Shown here: positions 1 through 10,550 of the stretch, one piece after another
How the letters are laid out: the number at the start of each line of letters is the position of its first letter
Numbering within the stretch: the stretch's first letter is position 1
Program-made: the position numbers and the translations under genes
Assembly: GCA_964451365.1 (NCBI GenBank)
Contig: CAYVIB010000001.1
Location: 62,001-126,000 of the forward strand
DNA: 64,000 nucleotides
Reading direction: 5' to 3'
Source: CAYVIB01 sp964451365
GTDB lineage: Bacteria; Pseudomonadota; Gammaproteobacteria; Pseudomonadales; Cellvibrionaceae
Notes under the pieces: generated by a model
The model's database searches: none
What the model saw: only the letters and a program-made list of their open reading frames with translations
Told to the model about the DNA's origin: nothing

Positions 1-619
1 GCACGGGTTCGATGGAGAGCGTGGTGTCGGCGGGAAGGCCGTCGACGGTGAATTCGCGAATCAGGATCGCTCCCGATTCGCGTGGCTCGTGCCGGGGTGT
101 TTCCTCGATATGGGCGGTCCAGCCTTCATCGGACCGGTATTGGTACAGTAGTGTGACTCGATCTCCTGATACCTTGTGACCACGGAACTTCACCTCAGCC
201 GGTTTTACCGAATCCTCTGTGCGCAGCATCCAGTGCGCGTTGTCGTCCCGATAATAGGCCGGGCCCTGCGTTGTGGGTTGGGCGCCGTGGGCCTGGTCAA
301 ACACCGGCCCCGCCAGCGAGATTTCTCCCGGCCAGGCTTTGTACAGGCTGGCAGTCGTCGTGTCGTAGGCCAGCCACAGTGAATCATCCAGCGGCACCGT
401 CAGCACCCTCGGCTTGCCGTCCAGCACGGAGCGAAAGGCCGGTACATCCAGGGTAAGTTCGGGCAGGGTAAGTTCGGGTTCCTGTATGGAATCGGTTTGT
501 TCGTCTTCCACCGGCACCTCGACGACCTCTGCCTGCTCGGGTTGATGCTGGCAGGAGGCGGAAAAGGCAAATACAACAGCAAGGCTCAGCCTCGCCAGCA
601 GGCGGGGTGTGGAGATCAT
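1..619 (-). CDS. Secreted lipoprotein, 3' part cut by window edge
   Basis: An open frame runs from an ATG at 619 (minus strand) to the window edge with no stop, giving 206 visible residues. It begins with a signal peptide (MISTPRLLARLSLAVVFAFS) ending at a Cys in SASC, a weak lipobox, followed by an acidic Pro/Glu linker. The following domain reads LDGKPRVLTVPLDDSLWLAY, then TTASLYKAWPGEISLAGPVF and YRDDNAHWMLR. From memory this resembles the N-terminal domain of large secreted c-type cytochrome/ThuA/sugar-dehydrogenase fusion proteins of Cellvibrio relatives, but the catalytic part lies outside the window. It is probably exported to the periplasm or outer membrane. Coding sequence and export signal are clear; the family is uncertain. 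Confidence 0.7.
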   Translation of the reverse strand, partial: MISTPRLLARLSLAVVFAFSASCQHQPEQAEVVEVPVEDEQTDSIQEPELTLPELTLDVPAFRSVLDGKPRVLTVPLDDSLWLAYDTTTASLYKAWPGEISLAGPVFDQAHGAQPTTQGPAYYRDDNAHWMLRTEDSVKPAEVKFRGHKVSGDRVTLLYQYRSDEGWTAHIEETPRHEPRESGAILIREFTVDGLPADTTLSIEPV

Positions 620-1124
620 GCGAGTTTCCCAATTAGGACTTTTATTTATATATTTTCAAAAAATTAACGTCTGAGCTGAGAGTTTAATGGAAGCAGGCCT
701 GTTCCGCGAGCAACCCCTCACTTTAGGGGCGATGGTTCGTGGACAGCCCGGAACTTTTTCGCGTACAATTCGCCCTCAGATTGGGCGACTACCGCCAGAC
801 CCTGAAACTGGTCCGAAGGCTGCGAGTCAAAGGCTGCAAGAAGTTGCGCGAGGCTTGTAAATGCGAGGCTCACAGCTTGTGAAAAGCAATGCCGATGCAA
901 TGCCGATAGTACCGCGGGGTTTCACGATTTAGAAAAAGCGAGGTGAGCCTGCTCATCTCGCTTTTTTGCAAACTACCGTCCGACTACCTTGCCACTTTGT
1001 TTTGGCACCGTGCAGAAAAAGCGCGGCTGTTTCGTGCGGCCTGTTGCAGGACAACCTGCGACCTTGAATAGACCTCGGCACCGTTATGTCGTAAGGGTGT
1101 CGAACGATTGCGGAGGAATCTGAT
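620..1124. other. Intergenic region between the lipoprotein gene and carA
   Basis: This 505-bp stretch holds the divergent promoters of the left lipoprotein gene and carA. It includes a perfect tandem duplication of an 11-mer (GCAATGCCGAT at 886-896 and 897-907) and a strong intrinsic terminator at 933-967. A 47-codon GTG frame at 739-882 with an AGGGG nine bases upstream ends 50 bp before that terminator. It could be a small gene or part of a small RNA, but nothing else supports it. Confidence 0.5.
933..967 (+). terminator. Intrinsic terminator upstream of carA
   Basis: The arms AAAAAGCGAGGTGAGC (933-948) and GCTCATCTCGCTTTTTT (951-967) pair along their whole length with one G-U pair, ending in a T run on the plus strand and mirrored by an A run on the other side. 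It works in either direction. On the plus strand it ends a transcript starting inside 620-930, where no confident gene exists; a small RNA is possible. Confidence 0.75.
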
Positions 1125-2270
1125 TTGTTTAATGCGGCACAACGTCCGGCAATACTCGTACTGGCAGATGGCAGTGTATTTCGTGGCAAGGCAATTGGCG
1201 CGGATGGACACGCCGTGGGGGAGGTGGTTTTCAATACCGCCATCACCGGGTATCAGGAGATTCTGACCGACCCCTCGTATGCCAAACAGATTGTTACCCT
1301 GACCTATCCCCATATTGGTAATACCGGTACCAATACTGAGGATGAGGAATGTAATACCGTCTGGGCCTCCGGCCTGATTATTCGCGACCTTCCCTTTGTA
1401 TCCAGCAATTTCCGCAATCAAAAGCCGCTGGATGAATACCTGAATGAGAAAAATATCGTCGGCATCGCCGATGTGGACACCCGCCGCCTGACCCGTTTGC
1501 TGCGCGACAACGGGGCGCAGAACGGCTGCCTGATGGCCGGCGACATCGACGAAGACAAGGCGCTGGCCCTGGCCCGCGAATTCAACGGCCTGCAGGGAAT
1601 GGACCTGGCTAAGGAAGTTACCACCGGCAAACCCTACCATTGGGAGTCGGGCTCCTGGGCGTTGGGCAAAGGCTTTAACGGCCGGCCCGATGGGAACGCG
1701 TTCAAGGTCGTCGCCTACGATTTTGGCACCAAGCGCAACATCCTACGCATGCTGGTGGACCGCGGCTGCGACCTCACCGTAGTGCCAGCGAAAACACCGG
1801 CCGACGAAGTACTTGCCATGAATCCCGATGGGGTCTTCCTGTCCAATGGTCCCGGTGATCCGGAGCCCTGTGACTATGCGATCGAATCCATCGAAAAAAT
1901 TGTTGAGAAAGAGGTTCCCGTTTTCGGCATATGCCTCGGCCATCAGCTCCTGGCGCTGGCCAGCGGGGCGAAAACCCAAAAGATGAAGTTCGGCCACCAC
2001 GGTGCCAACCACCCCGTGCAGAATCTGGCTACGGGGGAGGTGATGATTACCAGCCAGAACCACGGCTTTGCCGTGGATGAGGCGACGCTGCCGGAAAATC
2101 TCGAGGCAACCCACAAGTCCCTGTTCGATGGATCGCTCCAGGGCGTGCACCGAAAAGACAAGCCGGCGTTCAGTTTCCAGGGCCACCCGGAGGCGAGCCC
2201 GGGGCCGCACGATGTGGCGCCGCTGTTCGACCATTTTATCGAATTGATGCAGGCCCGACGTTCAAAATAA
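1125..2270 (+). CDS. carA: Carbamoyl-phosphate synthase, small (glutaminase) subunit
   Basis: CarA hydrolyses glutamine and passes ammonia to CarB to make carbamoyl phosphate for arginine and pyrimidine synthesis in the cytoplasm. The 381-residue length is normal. The N-terminal CPSase domain is followed by a class I glutamine amidotransferase domain with FGICLGHQLL (nucleophile Cys270) and the His/Glu motif QGHPEASPGPHD near the C-terminus. The start is TTG at 1125: GGAGGA at 1112-1117 lies seven bases upstream, and the resulting MFNAAQRPA N-terminus matches relatives, whereas no suitable ATG exists. carB follows after 37 bp in the same direction, so the two are co-transcribed. Confidence 0.97.
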   Translation: MFNAAQRPAILVLADGSVFRGKAIGADGHAVGEVVFNTAITGYQEILTDPSYAKQIVTLTYPHIGNTGTNTEDEECNTVWASGLIIRDLPFVSSNFRNQKPLDEYLNEKNIVGIADVDTRRLTRLLRDNGAQNGCLMAGDIDEDKALALAREFNGLQGMDLAKEVTTGKPYHWESGSWALGKGFNGRPDGNAFKVVAYDFGTKRNILRMLVDRGCDLTVVPAKTPADEVLAMNPDGVFLSNGPGDPEPCDYAIESIEKIVEKEVPVFGICLGHQLLALASGAKTQKMKFGHHGANHPVQNLATGEVMITSQNHGFAVDEATLPENLEATHKSLFDGSLQGVHRKDKPAFSFQGHPEASPGPHDVAPLFDHFIELMQARRSK

Positions 2271-2307
2271 TTAGTCAAAAAAAATTAAATCCAGGTAAAG
2301 ATTAAAG

Positions 2308-5550
<3,243 letters not shown>

Positions 5551-5569
5551 TAGCGAGGTAGACAGACAT

Positions 5570-6046
5570 ATGCAAAAATTTCCGATGACCCTGGATGGCG
5601 AAAAGGCACTCCGTGACGAACTCGATCATCTTCGCAAGGTTGAGCGGCCGAAAATTGTTAAGGCCATTGCCGAGGCGCGCGAACACGGCGACTTAAAAGA
5701 GAACGCTGAATACCATGCGGCGCGGGAGCAGCAAAGTTTTTGCGAAGGCCGCATCCAGGAAATCGAATCCAAGCTGGCGCACGCCCAGGTAATCGACGTG
5801 CGTTCCCTGCCGGAAATGGGCAAGGTGATTTTCGGCGCGACGGTGGGTTTGATTAATGTTGAAACCGACGAGGAGATTGCCTACCAGATCGTCGGTGAGG
5901 ACGAAGCCGATATCAAGAAAAATAAAATTTCCGTTACTTCTCCCATCGCCCGGGCGCTGATTGGCAAGGAAATTGGTGAAGTTGCCGTGGTAAAGGCGCC
6001 AAGCGGTGATGTCGAATATGAAATCGATTCAGTCAGGCATCTCTAA
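5570..6046 (+). CDS. greA: Transcription elongation factor GreA
   Basis: GreA binds the secondary channel of RNA polymerase and stimulates cleavage of backtracked transcripts. The 158-residue product has the N-terminal coiled-coil hairpin with the acidic tip (EHGDLKENAEYHAAREQQ) and the C-terminal FKBP-like domain ending in VEYEIDSVRHL. The ATG at 5570 is chosen over upstream in-frame codons because it gives the conserved MQKFPMTLDGEKALRDEL start and has GAGGTAG upstream. It lies 19 bp after carB and is probably read from the car operon as well as its own promoter. Confidence 0.97.
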   Translation: MQKFPMTLDGEKALRDELDHLRKVERPKIVKAIAEAREHGDLKENAEYHAAREQQSFCEGRIQEIESKLAHAQVIDVRSLPEMGKVIFGATVGLINVETDEEIAYQIVGEDEADIKKNKISVTSPIARALIGKEIGEVAVVKAPSGDVEYEIDSVRHL

Positions 6047-6158
6047 GATGGCGCTGAACCGCTGATTCTCAGCCACAAACTCTCAGTCACCTAAGCACTA
6101 AGAGAGCCGTTAAGCGCGCTCAAAGTATCCTGAAAACGCATGAATATATTTTTGGAAT

Positions 6159-6182
6159 AAAAAAAGCAGGCCATCGGCCTGC
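6159..6182 (-). terminator. Intrinsic terminator for the leftward small secreted-protein gene
   Basis: On the minus strand GCAGGCC-GAT-GGCCTGC forms a 7-bp G/C-rich stem followed by seven Ts. It lies 45 bp beyond the stop of the gene ending at 6227 and probably also separates it from greA. Confidence 0.8.
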
Positions 6183-6226
6183 AAAGTTGGGGTTATGACT
6201 GAGAGAGCAAAAGGTGGTTTGCTTGA

Positions 6227-6493
6227 TTAGCGGGTAACCAAACCAGCAACGGCGTCCGCGGCCATTTCGGCAAGGTCAGCGGCGGGGGTGGCTATCTCCA
6301 GTCCGGCCTTGGCTTGCTTTTCCAGCATGTGAATGGTTGCCGATTGCAGGGCCTCTTCCATTCCCGCGAAAGTTACCGTAACCGACTCCGTGAAAATGGA
6401 TCGCGGCGTCGGTGGTTGACTGGGTTCTTCTGCGTTGGCGACACCGCCGACTGCCATGGTGGTGAATACAAGACTTGCTAAAAACTTTTTCAT
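6227..6493 (-). CDS. Small exported protein, unknown function
   Basis: An 88-residue protein beginning MKKFLASLVFTTMAVGGVAN with a signal peptide probably cut after ANA. The mature part is a short, Ala- and Met-rich, probably helical chain (residues about 35-88) preceded by a Pro-rich stretch. The upstream in-frame ATG is rejected because the ribosome binding site GAGGA lies inside that extension, eight bases before the ATG at 6493. It ends with a good terminator. No family recognised; it may be regulated with the two-component locus to its right, but there is a 158-bp gap. Confidence 0.7.
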   Translation of the reverse strand: MKKFLASLVFTTMAVGGVANAEEPSQPPTPRSIFTESVTVTFAGMEEALQSATIHMLEKQAKAGLEIATPAADLAEMAADAVAGLVTR

Positions 6494-6651
6494 TTGAGCA
6501 TTCCTCGGGTGCAATTCCGGATTCGATTCTTGAAGCCGGTTCGGGCTTCCCGATCATTGCAGCCATTTTGCTTCCGGAATGGTCAAGGAATATGACCGAA
6601 ATAAGGAAAAATCTTGCAGGGACACTTGTGTGCGAAGTTAACTTTCCGTCG

Positions 6652-7095
6652 CTACCAAGTCAGCAGGGTGTCGGGGTAGCGGCTGCGGTCCTCCGGGGTG
6701 GCCAGGTCGTGACACTCGCCGCGGATATAGGGTGAGCGGTCAAAAGGATCGGCTTTCAGGATCCAATAGCCCTCGCGGCAGTAGTCGTTCTGCTCCATGA
6801 TCTCGGCCAGTGTTGCTTCCAGTCTGGCTACCAGTCGCTCACCTTCGCGCTCTGTCTGAGGAATGGTGGACCGGCGCGGTCGGGGGTTCCGGCTATAAGG
6901 ATTCTCCACTTCAACCAGGCGCTGGGGCCGGTTGTTCCGCAGGCGCAGTTCGAAGTGTTTAAGGCCGGAGTCGGTAATGCGGGTTTTAAAGGATTGAGTC
7001 GTGCCTTTGGGCAAACCGGACGAACAACCAACCGTGAGAGAAGACAGGATCAACCAAATAGAAAGTGAACGGATTTGCGGGATATTTTTTATCAT
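6652..7095 (-). CDS. Putative lipoprotein downstream of baeR-like gene
   Basis: A 147-residue protein with a lipoprotein signal (IWLILSSLTVGC, Cys at about residue 24). The mature part is rich in charged residues and contains two further Cys (DYCREGYW and RGECHDLA) that could form a disulfide. The start lies eight bases after the response-regulator stop, so it is the last gene of the leftward kinase-regulator-lipoprotein operon and may be an envelope accessory or sensor protein for it. No named family recognised. Confidence 0.75.
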   Translation of the reverse strand: MIKNIPQIRSLSIWLILSSLTVGCSSGLPKGTTQSFKTRITDSGLKHFELRLRNNRPQRLVEVENPYSRNPRPRRSTIPQTEREGERLVARLEATLAEIMEQNDYCREGYWILKADPFDRSPYIRGECHDLATPEDRSRYPDTLLTW

Positions 7096-7103
7096 GACTG
7101 TTT

Positions 7104-7796
7104 TTATATCATTTCATATTTATACCCCGCACCATACACGGATCGAATGATTTCCGCATCCGGATACGCGGCCTGCAGTTTTTTTCGCATCTTTTTTATA
7201 TGGCTGTCCACCGTGCGGTCGCTGACTACCCGGTAGTCCGTATAGATGTTGTCCATCAGGTACTGGCGGGAAAAAATCCTTCCCGGGTGGTCGTAGAGAA
7301 TTTTGAGCAGGCGGAATTCTATCGACGTCAGTGTGACCGTCTGGCCATTGAGTGTCACGCCATGGCTGTGTTCGTCCAGGACAACCTGGTCCGACGGCGC
7401 GTCGGCCTGGTTCAGTTCGTAGCGTCGCAGTACCGCCTTCACCCGCGCCACCACTTCCCTCGGGCTGTAGGGTTTGCAGATATAGTCATCCGCACCCAGT
7501 TCCAGGCCCAGCAGGCGGTCAATTTCCTCCACTTTGGCCGTCACCATGATGACCGGCACCTGGGAGCGCTTACGAAAGTTTTTGCAGATTTCCATTCCGT
7601 CCCTGCCGGGCAACATGATGTCCAGCAGGACGAGAAGCGGCGTGTTGGCCTGCAGCCAGTTATCCGCTTCGATGCCGTTGGCAACAACGAGGGATTCATA
7701 ACCCGCCGCTGCAAGATACTCTTTCAGCAGCTTGGCCAGCTCCGGTTCGTCTTCGACGATTAAAATGGAATTGGAATGTGCAGTATCGTTCGTCAT
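7104..7796 (-). CDS. baeR: OmpR/PhoB-type response regulator, BaeR-like
   Basis: A 230-residue regulator with an N-terminal receiver domain (ILIVEDEPELAKLL; phospho-acceptor Asp in LLDIMLPGRDG; Thr in MVTAK; Lys in CKPYSPREV) and a C-terminal winged-helix domain (DYRVVSDRTVDSHIKKMRKK). The segments EEIDRLLGLELGADDYICKP and YSPREVVARVKAVLRRYE match E. coli BaeR almost residue for residue, so the envelope-stress BaeR group is the best assignment. It overlaps the kinase gene by four bases (ATGA), implying translational coupling. The regulon cannot be read from the sequence. Confidence 0.88.
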   Translation of the reverse strand: MTNDTAHSNSILIVEDEPELAKLLKEYLAAAGYESLVVANGIEADNWLQANTPLLVLLDIMLPGRDGMEICKNFRKRSQVPVIMVTAKVEEIDRLLGLELGADDYICKPYSPREVVARVKAVLRRYELNQADAPSDQVVLDEHSHGVTLNGQTVTLTSIEFRLLKILYDHPGRIFSRQYLMDNIYTDYRVVSDRTVDSHIKKMRKKLQAAYPDAEIIRSVYGAGYKYEMI

Positions 7797-9214
7797 GATT
7801 TTTTATATGGCAGTTCAACGAGAATGTGCAGTCCGCCCATATCCGAATTGGAAGCGGAGACGGTGCCGTGGTGCGCATCAATAATATTTTTGCAGATACT
7901 CAGGCCCAGGCCGGCGCCGCCGGTTTCGCGGTTGCGAGACGACTCCAGGCGAAAAAGCCGGTCAAAAATCTGTTCTAGTTTATCCGCCGGTACGCCAGGG
8001 CTGCTGTCCTTGACGTGGATCTGCAGCGAGTCGTTCAGCCGGCAGGTGATAACTTCAATTATTCCCGGCGCGTCCGTGTAGCGCAAACTGTTTTCCAGGA
8101 AGTTGCTCATCATCTGCACCAGCCGGTTGCTGTCCCCGAATACCTTGTCTTTTTCCGAAAGCAGGTTTTTAACTTGTAGCTTGAGATTTTTTTCCTCGGT
8201 GCGGATTTTATATTCCTCGGTCACCTGCTCGACGATTTCGGTCAGCGGCAGTACCTCTTTGCTGTAGGTCATTGCGCCCAGGTCGGACAGCGACAATTCG
8301 TAAAGATCGTTGATCAGCACGTTGACGGAATCCACCTTGTCCTTCAATACGGCGAGGTTTTTCTCCGACGGTTCGCGAATGCCGTCCTGCATCGCTTCGA
8401 TCTGCGCCTTGATTACCGCCAGTGGCGTACGCATTTCGTGGGAAATATCCGCCACCCACTGCTTCCGCGCTTTTTCATTGGAAGAAAGCGTGCTGGCGAG
8501 TTCGTTAAAATTGTTACACAGCTGCCCGAGTTCGTCTTCCGACTGCGGCTTGATACGAACGCAGAAGTTACCGGACGCGAGCATCTTGGCGTTTCGTGAC
8601 AACGCGGTCAGCGGATTCACCAGCCAGCGCGAAATCAGCAATACCACGACAAAGGAAACAATTACAAGCACGATGCCGATCTGGGACAGCGTTTCCAGTT
8701 GCTTTCGAATAAAGTGATGGTCGACCGCGCGCAGGAAGTCTGTTGGCGTTACGTAGCCGATGTAGGCGATATCCCTGCCGTCCAGGACAACTTCCCGCCA
8801 TGAGTAACTCTTTTGTGATTCCATCTGGCCGACAATAAGCTGCTTGTCCGCATTGGTCAGCACCAGGTGATTAATAAAGTTTTCCTGGTGTTTGGTCAGG
8901 CTCAATGGCGGTGGTGACGTCTCGACGTCGCGCTCGCGCATGCGCTGGTATTCAATAAATTCCCGGAACGCCTGGTATTTCAGGCCATTCCACAACGACT
9001 CATTTTGCTCAAGCAGGTTGAGTGAGCCGGAGGCGCGGTAAATATCGAGCACGGCCTTATCCAGGTAGTCGAGCTTTTGAATGGTCTGCTGGTTCACGTA
9101 TTGCAAAAAGCCCTGCTTCATACTGGCGTGAGTGAGCAGCAGCATGGTCATCATGCTCACGGCGAGCGTGATCAGGAAGGTAAGCCAGATTTTAAACTTG
9201 ATACTTTTAATCAT
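7793..9214 (-). CDS. baeS: Sensor histidine kinase, BaeS-like
   Basis: A 473-residue membrane kinase and the partner of the overlapping BaeR-like regulator. It has one membrane segment at about residues 9-29, a periplasmic sensor region of about 140 residues, a second membrane segment (IGIVLVIVSFVVVLLI), a HAMP linker, the HisKA motif DISHEMRTPLAVIKAQ with the phospho-accepting His, and the ATPase boxes NFLENSLRYTD (N) and GGAGLGLSICKNIIDAHHG (G2). All catalytic motifs are intact. The sensory part is unlike the cytoplasmic core and does not reveal the signal. It is the first gene of a leftward three-gene operon. Confidence 0.9.
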   Translation of the reverse strand: MIKSIKFKIWLTFLITLAVSMMTMLLLTHASMKQGFLQYVNQQTIQKLDYLDKAVLDIYRASGSLNLLEQNESLWNGLKYQAFREFIEYQRMRERDVETSPPPLSLTKHQENFINHLVLTNADKQLIVGQMESQKSYSWREVVLDGRDIAYIGYVTPTDFLRAVDHHFIRKQLETLSQIGIVLVIVSFVVVLLISRWLVNPLTALSRNAKMLASGNFCVRIKPQSEDELGQLCNNFNELASTLSSNEKARKQWVADISHEMRTPLAVIKAQIEAMQDGIREPSEKNLAVLKDKVDSVNVLINDLYELSLSDLGAMTYSKEVLPLTEIVEQVTEEYKIRTEEKNLKLQVKNLLSEKDKVFGDSNRLVQMMSNFLENSLRYTDAPGIIEVITCRLNDSLQIHVKDSSPGVPADKLEQIFDRLFRLESSRNRETGGAGLGLSICKNIIDAHHGTVSASNSDMGGLHILVELPYKKS

Positions 9215-9351
9215 GTATTCGTTACGGCATTGGATACCGGCAGTATTGTCCCGCGTCGGCCTTTATTCAATCGGACTCACGAAGGTTGCCAGATATTTGC
9301 ATAATTATCCGGCCGCTAACCCGGTACAGTTCCGGTTGGAAAGAGCAACAC

Positions 9352-9651
9352 TTAACGAAGGTTGGACTTGCGCTCGTCGCGTTTTTTGGCCTGGCGGAAT
9401 ATCAGCGCGATTTTGCCGATTTCCTGTATCAGCTCAGCCCCCGTGCTGGAACAGAGTTCTTCAATGCACTGTTTCCTGCTGTCCCGTTCGGCCACGGCGA
9501 TTTTTATTTTTATAAGCTCGTGATCCTCCAGGGCGCGTTCGGTCTCGGCCAGCACCCCCTCCGACAGGCCGTTGCCGGCAATGGTGACAACCGGCTTAAG
9601 GCCGTGGCCGAGGGTGCGGTACTGTTTTTTCTGTTGTGCGGAAAGCGCCAT
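9352..9651 (-). CDS. yhbY: YhbY/CRS1-CRM family RNA-binding protein
   Basis: A 99-residue protein covering a single CRM (CRS1-YhbY) domain: MALSAQQKKQYRTLGHGLKP, then the signature VTIAGNGLSEGVLAETERAL and an Ile/Lys-rich strand ELIKIKIAVAERDSR. In E. coli YhbY associates with pre-50S particles. The gene diverges from rlmE (another 50S factor) with about 107 bp between the start codons, an arrangement conserved in gammaproteobacteria. Confidence 0.93.
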   Translation of the reverse strand: MALSAQQKKQYRTLGHGLKPVVTIAGNGLSEGVLAETERALEDHELIKIKIAVAERDSRKQCIEELCSSTGAELIQEIGKIALIFRQAKKRDERKSNLR

Positions 9652-9694
9652 GAATGATCCCAGGTATTACTGAATAAAGAATATTGCCGAATTA

Positions 9695-9722
9695 TTGCAA
9701 AGCGAGAAAAGATTGCTATTGT
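9695..9722 (+). promoter_or_regulatory. Candidate sigma-70 promoter of rlmE-ftsH
   Basis: TTGCAA (9695-9700), a 16-bp spacer and TATTGT (9717-9722) lie 36 bp before the rlmE start in the yhbY/rlmE divergent gap. The match is reasonable but not experimentally based. Confidence 0.4.
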
Positions 9723-9758
9723 ACCCGCTTTACACAGCGTTGGTTAGCAGGCGTGCCG

Positions 9759-10382
9759 ATGGCAAGATCAAAAAGCAGCCATAAATGGCTGAAAGAACAT
9801 TTCAATGACCGCTATGTCAAAGAATCGCGTAAGGACGGCTACCGGTCCCGCGCCAGCTACAAGCTGCTGGAGCTGGACAAGAAAGACAGACTGTTCAGCC
9901 CGAGAATGACGGTGGTGGATCTCGGTGCCGCGCCGGGTGGCTGGTCACAGGTGGCAGCGAGGGCGGTGGGCGAAAAAGGAATGGTTTTGGCATCGGATAT
10001 TCTTCCTATGGACGCGATAGAAAATGTTGAATTCATCCAGGGGGACTTTACTGATAAAGTCGTGCTGGACAGACTGCTGGAGGCCCTGGGTGCGCAGCGG
10101 GCGGATCTTGTAATTTCGGATATGGCCCCAAATATGAGCGGTATAAGCGATATCGACCAGCCCAAAGCCATGTACTTGGTGGAGCTGGCGCTGGATATGG
10201 CGGCGCAAGTCCTGAAGCCGGGTGGCACATTTGTCAGCAAGATCTTTCACGGAGAGGGTTTTGATGAACTGCTCAAGTCCTGCCGGGATAGCTTCCGGAA
10301 AGTTTCTGTACGTAAACCGGACGCTTCGAGGGCGCGCTCCAGGGAGTCCTACCTTGTGGCAAAGGGTTTCCGTGAAAGTTGA
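9759..10382 (+). CDS. rlmE: 23S rRNA U2552 2'-O-ribose methyltransferase RlmE (FtsJ)
   Basis: RlmE methylates U2552 in the peptidyl-transferase centre using S-adenosylmethionine. The 207-residue product contains the Rossmann SAM motif VVDLGAAPGGWSQVA and the K-D-K-E catalytic set in a normal layout (DLVISDMAPNMSG, GGTFVSKIFHGEGFDEL, SYLVAKGF). The start at 9759 gives MARSKSSHKWLKEHFNDRYV, the conserved N-terminus; upstream in-frame codons are not conserved. It is the first gene of the rlmE-ftsH pair. Confidence 0.96.
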   Translation: MARSKSSHKWLKEHFNDRYVKESRKDGYRSRASYKLLELDKKDRLFSPRMTVVDLGAAPGGWSQVAARAVGEKGMVLASDILPMDAIENVEFIQGDFTDKVVLDRLLEALGAQRADLVISDMAPNMSGISDIDQPKAMYLVELALDMAAQVLKPGGTFVSKIFHGEGFDELLKSCRDSFRKVSVRKPDASRARSRESYLVAKGFRES

Positions 10383-10550
10383 GGATTTCAATACAACTTG
10401 TGAACATATCCGTGGTCTGACGGGAGCGCGGCACTATACTGTCTATATGCCACACAAAACTGCTTCTATGAAGGCCGGGAAACCGGCGAACCCTGCGGCT
10501 TGCGCAGCCAGCGCCGCCGTAACTGAAGGTAATATCCGGGAGATACGCCC

